Of a stretch of DNA of 40,655 nt, positions 40,414-40,655 are shown one piece after another. Each line of letters starts with the position of its first letter. The first letter of the stretch is position 1. A program made the position numbers and the translations under genes. Source of the stretch: Pseudomonadota bacterium (GTDB lineage: Bacteria > Pseudomonadota > Alphaproteobacteria > Reyranellales > Reyranellaceae); the NCBI GenBank assembly GCA_018240745.1, contig JAFEFF010000205.1, positions 1 through 40,655 on the forward strand. Reading direction: 5' to 3'. The notes below the pieces were generated by a model. The model ran no database searches and was not told the DNA's origin. It saw only the letters and a program-made list of their open reading frames with translations.

Positions 40414-40655
40414 TTACTGAAGGACGATCTCCACGCGGCGGTTCTGCGGCTCGCGCACGCCGTCGGCGGTCGGGACCAGCGGCTGGGTCTCGCCCTTGCC
40501 GATGACCGTGATCGCCGTCGCCGGCACGCCATCGCGCACCAGGGCGTCCTTGACCGCGTTCGCACGACGCAGCGACAGCGCCATGTTGTAGTTCTCCGGA
40601 CCCGAGCGGTCGGCATGGCCGGTCGCGGTGATCCGGGCCTTGCCCGTCGCCTTGA
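40414..40655 (-). CDS. OmpA-family C-terminal domain (5' end outside window)
   Basis: The last 80 codons of a minus-strand gene ending at TAA 40414-40416. The translation shows ITATGHADRSGPENYNMALS, LRRANAVKDALVRDGV, and GKGETQPLVPTADGVREPQNRRVEIVL. These are the OmpA peptidoglycan-binding core, with the TGHADRSG loop, LSxxRAxxV helix and NRRVEI end. The domain anchors outer-membrane or lipoproteins to meso-diaminopimelate in peptidoglycan. The rest of the protein (barrel or lipoprotein) is not in view. A clear terminator follows. Confidence 0.9.
   Translation of the reverse strand, partial: KATGKARITATGHADRSGPENYNMALSLRRANAVKDALVRDGVPATAITVIGKGETQPLVPTADGVREPQNRRVEIVLQ

Noticed and set aside
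1..40655. CRISPR array, tRNA, rRNA, transposase or integrase
   Set aside because: No regularly spaced repeats, cloverleaf or mobile-element gene was recognised on either strand; the palindromes present are single intergenic elements.

Overview
The window is GC-rich chromosomal DNA, and nearly every third codon position is G or C. Genes are densely packed and ATGA/GTGA stop-start overlaps are frequent. Gene content suggests an alphaproteobacterium with a rich oxidative and acyl-CoA metabolism (Rhodospirillales/Hyphomicrobiales type; a Reyranella- or Bradyrhizobium-like organism is only a guess). It includes luciferase-like oxidoreductases, several crotonases, acyl-CoA dehydrogenase, cytochrome P450, VOC proteins, branched-chain amino acid ABC parts and a PrtD/PrtE-type secretion system. 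I saw no rRNA, tRNA, CRISPR, transposase, integrase or phage gene. It reads as ordinary chromosome with some accessory insertions.

Layout. 1-4098: a type I secretion operon, with the C-terminal end of an Ig-like/RTX exoprotein, its ABC exporter and its membrane-fusion protein. 4077-4433: a decayed, thermonuclease-like reading frame. 4506-6302: a Tat-exported branched-chain-amino-acid-type binding protein and a single-domain response regulator. 6318-8340: two luciferase-like monooxygenases. 8461-8913: two tiny Tyr-rich lipoproteins. 8922-11355: a three-gene overlapping operon (EamA transporter, FdtA-like ketoisomerase, FdtB-like aminotransferase) that looks like the end of a deoxy-aminosugar pathway. 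It is preceded by a long palindrome. 11510-12618: folB coupled to a FolM-like reductase. 12658-14845: an L-2-hydroxyglutarate-dehydrogenase-like flavoprotein and a nitronate monooxygenase. 14811-16738: an operon of VOC protein, glutathione transferase and small membrane protein. 16781-19457: an orphan LivM-like permease and two divergent crotonases.

19589-21187 encodes a large soluble protein I cannot assign. It is rich in paired histidines, and its ribosome binding site sits in a strong hairpin. 21256-25110: a VOC protein, then a TetR repressor divergent from a P450/quinone oxidoreductase/WYL-like operon, with a near-perfect palindromic operator between them. 25161-29522: a secreted protein, alpha/beta hydrolase, third luciferase-like oxidoreductase, an internally deleted crotonase and threonine aldolase. 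Intergenic palindromes lie between several of these. 29704-33387: an orphan molybdenum hydroxylase large subunit, an atypical lower-GC PlsY and a flavodoxin-fold reductase with an FNR/FixK-like box. 33391-36934: cbpA-cbpM, an ABC transmembrane half with no ATPase domain, and acyl-CoA dehydrogenase. 37029-40655: a secreted VWA protein, LysR divergent from a GFA/PPOX pair, and the end of an OmpA-family gene with its terminator.

The best candidates for new biology are the unassigned protein at 19589-21187, the EamA-FdtA-FdtB operon without nucleotide-sugar synthesis genes nearby, the ATPase-less ABC half and the orphan molybdenum subunit. No complete, self-evidently new multi-gene system was found. 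All functional calls rest on reading motifs by eye; no database search was run.
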